A stretch of DNA of 64,000 bases, taken from Acidimicrobiales bacterium (GTDB lineage: Bacteria; Actinomycetota; Acidimicrobiia; Acidimicrobiales; Acidimicrobilacustridaceae). The notes under the pieces were generated by a model that saw nothing but the letters and a program-made list of their open reading frames with translations, was not told the origin of the DNA and made no database searches. Numbering within the stretch: the first letter of the stretch is position 1; each line of letters opens with the position of its first letter. Positions 16,750-24,967 of the stretch are shown one piece after another. Where the stretch lies: contig JALOLR010000001.1 in the NCBI GenBank assembly GCA_025455885.1, forward strand, positions 195,441 through 259,440. Reading direction: 5' to 3'. The position numbers and the translations under genes were made by a program.

Positions 16750-18761
16750 CCGTTCCGGCCCCGACCGTCGTCGAGTCCCCGGTCACCGCTGACGCGGTGG
16801 CCGGGGGCCCGGTGGCGTCGGTTCGCGACCTCTCGGTCACCTTCCGGCGCGGGGGCCGGGAGGTCCGGGCCCTGCGGGGGGTGTCCCTCGACGTCGCTCC
16901 CGGGGAGATCGTCGGCCTCGTCGGCGAGTCCGGCTCGGGCAAGAGCGTGCTGGGGCTGAGCCTGCTCGGGCTCCTTCCGGCCACGCCGACACCCACCGTC
17001 GGAGGCTCGGCCGTCGTGGCCGGGGTCGACATGGTGTCGGCCCCGGCGGCCGAGCAGCGCCGGGTGCGCCGCCTGCACCTGGGAGCGGTGTTCCAGGACC
17101 CGATGACGTCGCTCGACCCCACGATGACGGTGGGCCGCCAGGTCGCGGAGGCGGCGGGGGACGACGAGGACCACCTCGAGTTGCTCGACGCGGTCGGCAT
17201 CCCCGACCCGGCCCCTCGGGCCCGCTCCTACCCCCACCAGCTCTCCGGTGGCCTGCGCCAGCGGGTCATGATCGCCATGGCCATCGCCGGGCGACCCCAG
17301 CTCGTCATCGCCGACGAGCCGACGACGGCCCTCGATGTCAGCGTGCAGGCCCAGATCCTCACCCTCATCCGTGATCTCTGCGACCGGACCGGGACGTCGT
17401 TCCTGTTCGTGACCCACGACCTGGGCGTCGCCGCACAGCTCGCCGACCGCATCGTCGTCATGTACGGCGGGCGGGTGGCCGAGACCGGCCCGGCTGCGGC
17501 GGTGCTCGGGGCGCCGGTCCACCCCTACACCACGGCGCTGCTGCGCAGCCGACTCACCCTGGCGAGCGACCGGACCAGGCCGCTGGCCACGCTGCCCGGC
17601 GAGCCCCCCGACCCGCGGGACCTGCCGCCGGGATGCGCCTTCGCGCCGCGGTGCGACTTCGCCGTCGACGCCTGCAACGACGCCCTGCCCGAGCTGACCT
17701 CCGCGCTCGTCGACGGCGACGGGCCCGGGGGCCACGAGGGCACCGTCGCGTGCATCCGGGCCGGCGACACGGTGGCCGCCGCGGCCGCCGAGCACGAGCC
17801 GTGGGGCCGGGTGTCCCTCACCCTCGCCGGGTACGGCACGCCGAGGGAGTCGCCGGTCCGCCTCGAGGGCGTCCACCGGTCCTTCGCGGTCCGCCAGGGG
17901 TTCCGCCGGTCCCGCACCCTTCACGCCCTGCGCGGTGTCGACCTCGAGGTCGGGGTCGGCCAGTCCGTCGCGCTGGTCGGAGAGAGCGGGAGCGGCAAGT
18001 CGACGTTGCTCCGGGTGGTCGCCGGGCTCCTCGGCCCGGACGCCGGACAGGTCACCCTCGGGGAGGGCGGGCAGCCCCAGATCGTCTTCCAGGACGCCGG
18101 TGCCTCCATGACCCCGTGGCTCACCGTCGGCGACCTGCTCGAGGAACGCGTCCTCGACCAGTCGAAGGCGGAGCGCCGCCGGCTGACCCGCGAGACGCTC
18201 GAGCTCGTCGGCCTCCCCGCCGAGGTGGCCGCCGCGAAACCCAAGCAGCTCTCCGGCGGGCAGCGTCAGCGCGCCGCGCTGGCCCGGGCGGTCATCCGGC
18301 CGCCGGCGTTGCTGTTGTGCGACGAGCCCACGAGCGCCCTCGACGTCTCCCTGGCGGCGACGGCGCTGAACCTGATCGGCCGCCTGCGCCGGGAGCTGGG
18401 CATGGCCGTGCTCTTCGTCACCCACGACCTGGCCGCCGCCCGCCTCGTCGCCGACCGGGTCGCCGTGATGTACCTCGGGCGCATCGTCGAGTCCGGTCCG
18501 GTCGACGACGTCATCGCCAACCCGCGCCACCCCTACACGCGGGCGCTGCTGGCCGCGGTCCCCGAACCGGGCGCGGTGCACGTGCCGCTCCCCGGCGACC
18601 CCCCCAGCGCCATCGACCCCCCGGCGGGGTGCGCCTTCCACCCCCGGTGCGCGCTGGCCACCGACGCCTGCCTCCAGGAGGACCCCGTGCTCGTCGTGTC
18701 GCCGTCGCTCGTCGCCGGCCCCGACCACCTCACCGCCTGCCACCACCAGGACCGCGACTGA
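16746..18761 (+). CDS. Fused two-domain ABC ATPase of peptide/nickel importer (DppD-DppF type)
   Basis: Energises the importer from the cytosolic side. The two nucleotide-binding domains are in one 671-aa chain. First: Walker A GESGSGKS 60-67, signature LSGGLRQR 167-173, Walker B ending Asp190-Glu191, and an oligopeptide-transporter tail ending near 340. Second: Walker A 413-420, LSGGQRQR 503-510, LLLCDEP 524-530. Each half ends with the Cys-containing PPGCAF-PRC/PAGCAFHPRC motif of this subfamily. Both domains look catalytically intact. It overlaps the receptor stop, and the next ATG shares a base with its TGA. Confidence 0.93.
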   Translation: MTVPAPTVVESPVTADAVAGGPVASVRDLSVTFRRGGREVRALRGVSLDVAPGEIVGLVGESGSGKSVLGLSLLGLLPATPTPTVGGSAVVAGVDMVSAPAAEQRRVRRLHLGAVFQDPMTSLDPTMTVGRQVAEAAGDDEDHLELLDAVGIPDPAPRARSYPHQLSGGLRQRVMIAMAIAGRPQLVIADEPTTALDVSVQAQILTLIRDLCDRTGTSFLFVTHDLGVAAQLADRIVVMYGGRVAETGPAAAVLGAPVHPYTTALLRSRLTLASDRTRPLATLPGEPPDPRDLPPGCAFAPRCDFAVDACNDALPELTSALVDGDGPGGHEGTVACIRAGDTVAAAAAEHEPWGRVSLTLAGYGTPRESPVRLEGVHRSFAVRQGFRRSRTLHALRGVDLEVGVGQSVALVGESGSGKSTLLRVVAGLLGPDAGQVTLGEGGQPQIVFQDAGASMTPWLTVGDLLEERVLDQSKAERRRLTRETLELVGLPAEVAAAKPKQLSGGQRQRAALARAVIRPPALLLCDEPTSALDVSLAATALNLIGRLRRELGMAVLFVTHDLAAARLVADRVAVMYLGRIVESGPVDDVIANPRHPYTRALLAAVPEPGAVHVPLPGDPPSAIDPPAGCAFHPRCALATDACLQEDPVLVVSPSLVAGPDHLTACHHQDRD

Positions 18762-19645
18762 TGGCCGTCGCCGAGCCGTACGTGGCGCCCCCCGTCCCGG
18801 GGCGGTTCGGCCGGGCCGCGCTGCGTCGACGCGGCGGGATGCTGGCTCTCGGCACGACCTTCGACAAGGTCGCGCTCGGTCTCCTCGGGTTCGTGACCCT
18901 CCTGGCCCTCGTCGGACCCCTGCTGGCCCCGAACCCGCCCGACGAGGCGGTCGGGGCGCCGTTCCAGGCGCCGTTCTCGCCCGGGTTCCTCCTCGGCACC
19001 GACGACATCGGCCGCGACATCCTGAGCCGGGTCCTCTACGGCATCCAGTCGAGCTGGTTCTCGGCGCTGGTCGTCATCCTCTCCGGGGTGATCATCGGCG
19101 GGATCGTCGGACTGCTCGCCGGCGCGGCGGGCGGCTGGGTCGACGCGGTGCTGATGCGCATCACCGACACCTTCCTCGCCCTCCCCGGCCCCGTGCTCGC
19201 CATCGCCGTGGTCGCCGCGCTCGGCCCCGGGCTGCGCAACACGCTCGTGGCGGTGGGGCTGGTCTGGTGGCCGTACTACGCCCGCATCGTGCGCGGCGAG
19301 GTGCGGGCGCTGGCGTCACGGCCCCACGTGGAGGCCGCCCGGCTGGCCGGGGCGGGCCGCACGCGGATCATGGTGCGCCACCTGCTCCCCGGCACGGTTG
19401 GCGTGACGGTGGTGGCGGCGTCGCTCGACGTCAGCGCGCTGCTGCTCACCCTGGCCAGCCTGTCGTTCCTGGGTCTCGGCGCCCCCGCCCCGGCGCCCGA
19501 GCTGGGCGCCATGACCGCCCGGGGACTCACCTACCTGCTCGAGTACGCATGGATCCCCCTGGTCCCCGCGGTGGCGGTGTTCCTCCTCGCGCTGGTGGCC
19601 AATCTCGCCGGCGACGGCATCCGAGACCTGATCGGGCGCCGGTGA
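18761..19645 (+). CDS. ABC transporter permease (DppC type)
   Basis: Inner-membrane subunit of 294 aa with about six transmembrane helices after a cytosolic N-terminal tail. The extracytoplasmic LLGTDDIGRDILSRVLYG segment (about residues 77-94) and the EAA loop around EAARLAGAGRTRIMVRHLLPG identify the DppC/OppC branch. In operon with the fused ATPase, whose stop overlaps its start, and the DppB-type permease 24 bases downstream. Confidence 0.92.
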   Translation: MAVAEPYVAPPVPGRFGRAALRRRGGMLALGTTFDKVALGLLGFVTLLALVGPLLAPNPPDEAVGAPFQAPFSPGFLLGTDDIGRDILSRVLYGIQSSWFSALVVILSGVIIGGIVGLLAGAAGGWVDAVLMRITDTFLALPGPVLAIAVVAALGPGLRNTLVAVGLVWWPYYARIVRGEVRALASRPHVEAARLAGAGRTRIMVRHLLPGTVGVTVVAASLDVSALLLTLASLSFLGLGAPAPAPELGAMTARGLTYLLEYAWIPLVPAVAVFLLALVANLAGDGIRDLIGRR

Positions 19646-19668
19646 CGGCCCCGGGGAGGACCTAGGCC

Positions 19669-20664
19669 ATGGCACGGTTCATCGTCGGGCGCATCGGCGC
19701 CATGATCGGCGTCATCCTCGTGTTGGTGCTGTTGTTGTTGGTGCTGCAGCGCTACACGCCGGCCGACCCGGTACGGGCCAAGCTGGGCGCCAGCGCCCGG
19801 CCCGAGATGGTCGAGGCCGAACGTGAGCGACTCGGCTACAACGATCCCCTCCCGGTGCAGTACCTCGACTACGTCACCGGCCTCGTGACGGGCGATCTGC
19901 AGGAGTCCCTGCGCACCCGTCGCCCGGTCGCCGAGGATCTCGGCGAGTTCCTGCCGGCCACCGCCGAGCTGGCCCTGTTCTCGCTCCTGCTCGCCATCGG
20001 GATCGGTGGGGCGCTCGGGATCGCCTCGGCGGCGCGCTGGCGGGGCTCGGGGGTCCTGCGGGTCGTGCTCGTCGGGGGCTCGTCGGCGCCGGTGTTCCTG
20101 TTGGTGCTGCTCGGGCTGTTGGTGTTCTACCGACAACTCGGCTGGCTCCCCGCCACCGGACGGACCGGGATCTCCGATGCGCCGGAGGGTCCCACCAACT
20201 TCCTCGTCCTCGACGGTCTCCTCGCGTTGCGCTTCGACGTGGTGGGCGACGCCTTCCGCCACCTGCTCCTGCCCGGGCTGTGCCTGGCCATCGGCCCTGC
20301 GGTGGCGATCGGCCGCACGCTGCGGGGCAGCATCATCGACACGATGGGCACCGACTTCGTGCGCACCGCCCGCAGCCTCGGCACGCCCGAGCGGACCGTG
20401 ATGCGCCGCCATGCCCTGCGCAACGGGATCGGTCCGGCCCTGTCGATGACCGGCCTGCAGGTGGGCCTGATGTTCGCCGGGGTGGTGGTCGTCGAGTCGA
20501 TCGTGGCCTGGCCGGGCATCGGCCTGTACACGGTGCAGAGCATTCCCCGGCTCGACTTCCCGGCCATCGCCGGGGTGACGCTCGTGCTCGGGGTGCTCTA
20601 CGTCGTGGTGAACACGATCGTCGACATCGCCCAGACCGCCGCCGATCCCCGGTTGCGGGTCTGA
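19669..20664 (+). CDS. ABC transporter permease (DppB type)
   Basis: Second inner-membrane subunit, 331 aa, about six helices. The N-terminus (FIVGRIGAMIGVILVLVLLLLVL, first helix), the ERERLGYNDPLPVQYLDYV periplasmic segment and the EAA-like loop FVRTARSLGTPERTVMRRHALRN are typical of DppB/OppB. The AGVVVVESIVAWPGIG motif ends the core. It closes the importer operon; unusually the DppC-type gene precedes the DppB-type gene. Confidence 0.92.
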   Translation: MARFIVGRIGAMIGVILVLVLLLLVLQRYTPADPVRAKLGASARPEMVEAERERLGYNDPLPVQYLDYVTGLVTGDLQESLRTRRPVAEDLGEFLPATAELALFSLLLAIGIGGALGIASAARWRGSGVLRVVLVGGSSAPVFLLVLLGLLVFYRQLGWLPATGRTGISDAPEGPTNFLVLDGLLALRFDVVGDAFRHLLLPGLCLAIGPAVAIGRTLRGSIIDTMGTDFVRTARSLGTPERTVMRRHALRNGIGPALSMTGLQVGLMFAGVVVVESIVAWPGIGLYTVQSIPRLDFPAIAGVTLVLGVLYVVVNTIVDIAQTAADPRLRV

Positions 20665-20715
20665 GCGCTCCTCGCTGACCGTGGGGGGCGGGGTCCCAGC
20701 AGGCAGACTGGGTCG

Positions 20716-21651
20716 GTGACCGATCCCGGCGTCCCGCCCCCGCCGCCACCTCCTCCTCCGCCCACTCCTCCGCCGGCGTCGCGGCCCGTCGACGGCCCGC
20801 CCGCCTGGGCGCCCCCCGCCGTCCCGCCGCCGGGGTACCCGGCCGCCCCGCCCACCCTCGGCACGACCCCGCAGCCGTACCCGGCGGTGCCACCGCCGTA
20901 CGGCCCCCCACCCGCCGCCCCGGCCGGGGCCCCGCCCCTCCCCGTCATCCGGTGGGGGATGGGCGACGTGGTCTACGGCCTCCTGCTGTGGGTGACCGGC
21001 GGGATCCTCGCCACCATCGCCCTGTTCGTGTTCGGGGCGATCGACGTCCAGGACGGCAGCATCGACGAGCTCGGCGTCGGCATGGTCGCCGTGGCGTTGA
21101 GCGCCGGGTGGATGGGCTTCGTCGGCTGGCCGATCGTGGCCACGATGCGCAAGGGCCAGCGCAGCCTGGTGAAGGACTTCGGTCTCGACATCCGTTGGAT
21201 CGACGTCGCCTGGGGCCTGCTCGGCGGGGTGGGGGCCATCGCCGTGTCGGTGGCCGGCGGTGTGCTGTGGACCGTCGTCTCGGGCGACGACCCGCCGTCG
21301 AACGGCGACTTCCTGCCCTCCTCGCCGGGGCTCGTCGGCGGGTTCGTGCTGTGGGTGCTCGTGGCGGTGCTCACGCCGATCGCCGAGGAGCTGTTCTTCC
21401 GGGGACTCATGCTGCGCGCCGTGGCCCGGCGCTTCGGCCTGCCGATCGGCATCGCCGCCAGCTCGATCGTCTTCGGGATGTTCCACGTCTCGGCCCTGAC
21501 GTTCTCGGGCCTGTTCATCGTCGTGGTGACCGGGGCCTACGGTGCGGTGTTCGCGCTGTTGGTGCTGCGGGCGAACGGCCGCCTGGGCCCGGCCATCGTG
21601 GCGCATTCGGTGGTCAACACGATCGGCGTCCTGGCCCTGCTGCTCACCTGA
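20716..21651 (+). CDS. CPBP-family intramembrane protease with proline-rich N-terminus
   Basis: CAAX/Abi-type intramembrane metalloprotease, 311 aa. Residues 1 to about 75 are a disordered Pro-rich tail (poly-Pro run and YPAVPPPYGPPP-type repeats). About eight membrane segments follow. The catalytic EELFFRG motif is near residue 223 and the second His motif FGMFHV about 30 residues later, so the site appears intact. GTG at 20716 is preceded by CAGACT six bases upstream and no Shine-Dalgarno, so it is probably leaderless. Substrate unknown. Confidence 0.88.
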   Translation: MTDPGVPPPPPPPPPPTPPPASRPVDGPPAWAPPAVPPPGYPAAPPTLGTTPQPYPAVPPPYGPPPAAPAGAPPLPVIRWGMGDVVYGLLLWVTGGILATIALFVFGAIDVQDGSIDELGVGMVAVALSAGWMGFVGWPIVATMRKGQRSLVKDFGLDIRWIDVAWGLLGGVGAIAVSVAGGVLWTVVSGDDPPSNGDFLPSSPGLVGGFVLWVLVAVLTPIAEELFFRGLMLRAVARRFGLPIGIAASSIVFGMFHVSALTFSGLFIVVVTGAYGAVFALLVLRANGRLGPAIVAHSVVNTIGVLALLLT

Positions 21652-21679
21652 TCGAGCGAGGGGAAGCGCCGGCGATCAG
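21648..21679. terminator. Shared hairpin overlapping two convergent stop codons
   Basis: CTGATCG (21648-21654) pairs with CGATCAG (21673-21679). The arms contain the stop codons of the CPBP gene and of the Coq4-like gene. The loop holds the 20-base motif GCGAGGGGAAGCGCCGGCGA, which recurs at the other end of the Coq4-like gene. Confidence 0.45.
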
Positions 21680-22605
21680 AGCTCGCGCGGGGGGACCCCG
21701 AACCGCTCGCGCACGAGCTCGAGCGGCTCGTCGACCATGGCGAGGTGATCGGCCGACGTGAAGTCGGCGCCGCAGCGCGCCCCCCGGTCGAAGGCGTGCG
21801 CCACGATCGCAGTGGCTCCGGGCCGGGACAGCACCGCGTGGCTCGCCCCCTTGTCGACGAAGCCCGCCTCGTGCACGCCCAGGTTGCCCATGAGCTGCAC
21901 CCAGTGCTCGTCGGTGTCGGCGATGCCGAGCTGCAGTGCGCCGAGGGCGATCTCGCCGATCCCGGTCGGCTCGTAGCCGGCGATGACATGGTTCATGTCG
22001 TGGGCGACGAACACGGCCGCCGACGAGGTGTCCTCGCCGGGGAGGGGGAATCCGTGGGTGTCGTAGAAGGCCACGTAGGCTCGGCCCAGCGAACCCTCTG
22101 GGCACGCCTGTAACCCACGTAGCCGGGCGGCGAGCGCCGGATCCCTCCGGATCGGGGCGCTCCCCGGGGGTCCCGCCAGCGAGGGCTCGCGCAGCCCCGG
22201 CTCGGCCGCACTGAGCCACCGGTAGTAGTCCTGGCTGGCTGCCGCCACTCCCGCCTGGACCAGGTCCCGGGCGATGGCCATGGCGTCGTCGTCGCCCCCG
22301 AGGTACCGGGCGTAGGTCGCGACTCGCTCCACCTGGTCCGCGATGAGCGGGTGCCGGCACATCTCGGCGAGGACGAGCAGGTGGCGCACCCGGCGTCGCT
22401 GCTCGTCGTCGGTGAAGGTCGCCGCCGCCTCCTCGGGTCTGAGGGCGGTGAGCTCGTCCACCGCCACGGGTACGTGGAAGTAGCCCCTCGCCAGCGCTCC
22501 GATGAGCGATCGCTGCTCCTCGGTGGGTCCGGCGCCGACGGAGCACACCCCCACCAGGATGGCCAGCGTCGGGACGGCATGGCGGTCATCGAGGATGCGA
22601 GGCAC
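21676..22605 (-). CDS. Coq4-like protein
   Basis: Contains the Coq4 hallmark H-D-x2-H-x11-E (HDMNHVIAGYEPTGIGE) followed by IALGALQLG. In Coq4 this binds a divalent metal and supports C1 decarboxylation/hydroxylation in ubiquinone biosynthesis. Actinobacteria normally use menaquinone, so the role here is unknown. The N-terminal half (TEEQRSLIGALARGYF through DQVERVATYARYLGG) is alpha-helical and not assigned. GTG at 22605 is a provisional start (309 aa): the frame remains open further upstream into repeats and tRNA-Leu, and no good ribosome site is seen. Repeat copies flank the gene. Confidence 0.7.
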   Translation of the reverse strand: MPRILDDRHAVPTLAILVGVCSVGAGPTEEQRSLIGALARGYFHVPVAVDELTALRPEEAAATFTDDEQRRRVRHLLVLAEMCRHPLIADQVERVATYARYLGGDDDAMAIARDLVQAGVAAASQDYYRWLSAAEPGLREPSLAGPPGSAPIRRDPALAARLRGLQACPEGSLGRAYVAFYDTHGFPLPGEDTSSAAVFVAHDMNHVIAGYEPTGIGEIALGALQLGIADTDEHWVQLMGNLGVHEAGFVDKGASHAVLSRPGATAIVAHAFDRGARCGADFTSADHLAMVDEPLELVRERFGVPPREL

Positions 22606-22707
22606 GCTGCACTCTGCCAGTTGCCCCGTGTGCCCGTCGCGGATCCCCAGGGCCAGCAGCGGCTCTTCGCGCCGCCGCCAGCGGAGGTGGAGTGCACGGT
22701 GTCGGGT

Positions 22708-22841
22708 GGCCGGGCGGCGAGGGGAAGCGCCAGCGACCGAGGCGCACCCGCGGCGCTCCGCGGGGCGTGAGGTGGTGGCGAGCCATGGCCGGGCGGCGAG
22801 GGGAAGCGCCGGCGACCGAGGCGCACCCGCGGCGCTCCGCG
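22708..22841. repeat. Two 55-bp direct repeats with internal hairpins
   Basis: Positions 22708-22762 and 22787-22841 are identical except for one base (A or G in GCGCCAGCGA/GCGCCGGCGA). Each copy has inverted arms (GCGCC with GGCGC; CGCGG with CCGCG). A 20-base piece recurs at 21656-21675, beyond the Coq4-like gene. They lie between that gene and tRNA-Leu, in a stretch where I see no other gene. Confidence 0.75.
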
Positions 22842-22856
22842 CCGCCATGGGTGCGG

Positions 22857-22938
22857 TGCGAGCGGGGGGACTCGAACCCCCACGTCCGAGGACACCGGGA
22901 CCTAAACCCGACGCGTCTGCCAGTTCCGCCACGCTCGC
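22857..22938 (-). tRNA. tRNA-Leu (TAG)
   Basis: Acceptor stem GCGAGCG/CGCTCGC, class-II long variable arm, GTTCGAGTC T-loop and anticodon loop TTTAGGT giving TAG. About 82 nt; the CCA end is not encoded. Confidence 0.95.
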
Positions 22939-23075
22939 TCGTGGTGGGCTCACCGTAGCGCCGCGGCCGGCAGGGAGGGCCGTGGGGGCGACGCCGGTAG
23001 TCTGCCCAGCGGGTCGCCGAGGGGCGGCCCACCCCAGCTCCGCCCGCCCGGGCGAGCCCGCACCCGAGGAGACCG

Positions 23076-23672
23076 ATGGATCACTCGCCGCTCGCACCCA
23101 CGGCCCAGACGATGGTCACGGAGCCGGGCTCGGAGATCTACCGCATGTTGCTCAAGGAGCGCATCGTGGTGCTCGGCAGCGATGTGAACGACACCGTCGC
23201 CAACCAGATCGTGGCCCAGCTGCTCTACCTCGAGGGCCAGGACCCCGACAAGGACATCTGGCTGTACATCAACTCCCCGGGCGGCGTCATCACCGCCGGC
23301 ATGGCCATCTACGACACCATGCAGTTCATCTCCCCGGACGTCGGCACCATCTGCATGGGGCTGGCCGCCTCGATGGGCCAGTTCCTCCTCACCGCCGGGG
23401 CCCCGGGGAAGCGCTTCACGCTGCCCCACGCCCGCATCCTGATGCACCAGCCCCTCGGCGGGGTGCAGGGTCAGGCGTCCGACATCGCGATCCAGGCCGA
23501 GCAGATGGCCTACATCAAGCGTCTCATGGCCGAGCGCATCGCCCACCACTCCGGCCAGCCGGTCGAGCAGATCGAGCTCGACTCCGAGCGTGACCGCTGG
23601 TTCACCGCCGAGCAGGCCAAGGAGTACGGCCTGGTCGACAAGGTCATCGAGGGCCGCGGCGAGCTGCGCTGA
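23076..23672 (+). CDS. clpP: ATP-dependent Clp protease proteolytic subunit
   Basis: Serine peptidase forming the tetradecameric ClpP barrel fed by ClpX/ClpC. The 198-aa protein has the catalytic Ser in ASMGQFLL, His in [10 protein letters not shown] and Asp in [12 protein letters not shown], plus the YINSPGG handle. The N-terminal [19 protein letters not shown] is a short propeptide-like leader. GAGGAG precedes ATG and TAGTCT at 22998-23003 is a possible -10 box. ClpX is not adjacent. Whether a second ClpP exists cannot be judged here. Confidence 0.96.
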   Translation: MDHSPLAPTAQTMVTEPGSEIYRMLLKERIVVLGSDVNDTVANQIVAQLLYLEGQDPDKDIWLYINSPGGVITAGMAIYDTMQFISPDVGTICMGLAASMGQFLLTAGAPGKRFTLPHARILMHQPLGGVQGQASDIAIQAEQMAYIKRLMAERIAHHSGQPVEQIELDSERDRWFTAEQAKEYGLVDKVIEGRGELR

Positions 23673-23678
23673 CCGGAT

Positions 23679-23709
23679 CCGCCGACCCGTCTCCGGATCG
23701 GGTCGGCGG
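23679..23709. terminator. clpP terminator hairpin
   Basis: CCGCCGACCCG (23679-23689) and CGGGTCGGCGG (23699-23709) form a perfect 11-bp stem with a nine-base loop, seven bases after clpP and five before the end of the convergent lipoprotein gene. It could serve both directions. Confidence 0.8.
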
Positions 23710-23714
23710 CCCGC

Positions 23715-24218
23715 TCAGGGGGCGGGCGGTTCGGCGTCCGCCGTGGGCGGGGGTGGCGGTGTGGTCGGCACCAGGCCGCCGGTGGCGAGGTCGACCCCGC
23801 AGTTGGCGCCGGTCCACCTCGTCACCTCGTTGCCCGCTGCGCTCACCGTGTCGGCCTGGTCCTGACGGCCGCGCAGCACCTCCGACAGGGCGGTCCGGCG
23901 GTCGCCGCCGGCCGTGTCGACCGTGGCGACGAGCACGTCGAGGGTGTCGGCGAGCACCCGTACGGACGGCTCGATCTCGGGCGGGGCCACGTCGACCGCG
24001 GACCGCATGGCGTCGGCCTGGATCGAGAGGGCGACCGCGTCGGCGGTGGCCAGCGCCTCGTCGAGGCCCTCGGTGCGCAGGAGCTGCTCGCACAGCGCCT
24101 CCCGGGAGGGCTCGGGCTCGGCACTGCACGCTGCGCCGCCGCCGGCGAGGATCGCGGCGACGAGCACGGCCGGCACGGCACGGTGCGGGCGGCGGGCTCG
24201 GGAGGTGCGGGTCGTCAC
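23715..24218 (-). CDS. Small putative lipoprotein
   Basis: 167-aa protein, family not recognised. The N-terminus has Arg residues, a hydrophobic stretch (AVPAVLVAAILAGGG) and a lipobox-like GAAC, so it is probably a membrane-anchored lipoprotein. The mature part is helical, acidic, with two more cysteines (LCEQLL and ANCGVD) that could form a disulfide, and ends in a Pro-rich tail. Its GTG overlaps the rpe stop (GTGA), so it is cotranscribed with rpe, but no functional link is evident. Confidence 0.75.
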   Translation of the reverse strand: MTTRTSRARRPHRAVPAVLVAAILAGGGAACSAEPEPSREALCEQLLRTEGLDEALATADAVALSIQADAMRSAVDVAPPEIEPSVRVLADTLDVLVATVDTAGGDRRTALSEVLRGRQDQADTVSAAGNEVTRWTGANCGVDLATGGLVPTTPPPPPTADAEPPAP

Positions 24219-24907
24219 CCGCGTCGGGCCGCGACGGCCAGGGCGCGGAGCTCGCTGGTGGCGTGCTCGAGGCCCGACGGGTCGCGGAACAGGGCGCTGC
24301 CGGCGACCAGCACGTTGGCCCCCGCGGCGGCCGCCCCGCCGATCGTCGACGGGCCGATGCCGCCGTCGACCTCGATGTCGACGTCGAGGCCCCGGTCGAC
24401 GACCAGGGCCCGCACCTCGGCGATCTTCGGCTCCATCGTGGGGATGTAGCTCTGGCCCCCGAAGCCGGGGTTGACGGTCATGACCAGCACCATCTCCACG
24501 AGGTCGAGCACGTTGGCCACGGCGTCGACGGGGGTGGCGGGGTTGAGGGCCACCGCCGCCGAGGCCCCGAGGTCGCGGATGCGCCCGAGCGTGCGGTGCA
24601 GGTGGGTGCACGCCTCGGCGTGCACGATGAGCAGTCGGCAGCCCGCCTCGACCATCGTGTCGAGGATCCAGGTGGGCTCGTGGACCATCAGGTGGGCCTC
24701 GAAGGGCACGGTCACGTGCGGCCGGGCGGCGGCCACGACGTCGGCGCCGAAGGTCAGGTTCGGGACGAAGGTGCCGTCCATGACGTCCCACTGGATGCGA
24801 TCGACACCGGCCTTCTCGAGGGCGATGCAGGCGTCGCCGAGGTGGGCGAAGTCGGCGGGGAGCACCGACGGGACGATCTCGACGGCTCGGGGGCCGGTCT
24901 CGGGCAT
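24215..24907 (-). CDS. rpe: Ribulose-phosphate 3-epimerase
   Basis: Interconverts ribulose 5-phosphate and xylulose 5-phosphate in the pentose-phosphate pathway. The 230-aa TIM barrel has IVPSVLPADF (substrate Ser), WDVMDGTFVPNLTFG (Asp and metal His region, with Thr-Phe in place of the more usual His-Phe), AHLMV, VNPGFGGQSY and DGGIGPSTI. The metal-binding residue in MDG-H-FVPN is Thr here, which is worth noting. ATG at 24907 has GAGG upstream. Convergent context and the coupled lipoprotein gene downstream give no regulatory clue. Confidence 0.92.
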   Translation of the reverse strand: MPETGPRAVEIVPSVLPADFAHLGDACIALEKAGVDRIQWDVMDGTFVPNLTFGADVVAAARPHVTVPFEAHLMVHEPTWILDTMVEAGCRLLIVHAEACTHLHRTLGRIRDLGASAAVALNPATPVDAVANVLDLVEMVLVMTVNPGFGGQSYIPTMEPKIAEVRALVVDRGLDVDIEVDGGIGPSTIGGAAAAGANVLVAGSALFRDPSGLEHATSELRALAVAARRG

Positions 24908-24967
24908 GTGGGCCTCGGCGGGGACGGCGGGCACGGACGGCTGACGATACCTGCCTACGCTGCGCCG

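Noticed and set aside
22606-23097. Upstream extension of the Coq4-like frame
   Set aside because: The open frame continues across the 55-bp repeats and tRNA-Leu, so most of it cannot be protein; I kept a provisional start at 22605.
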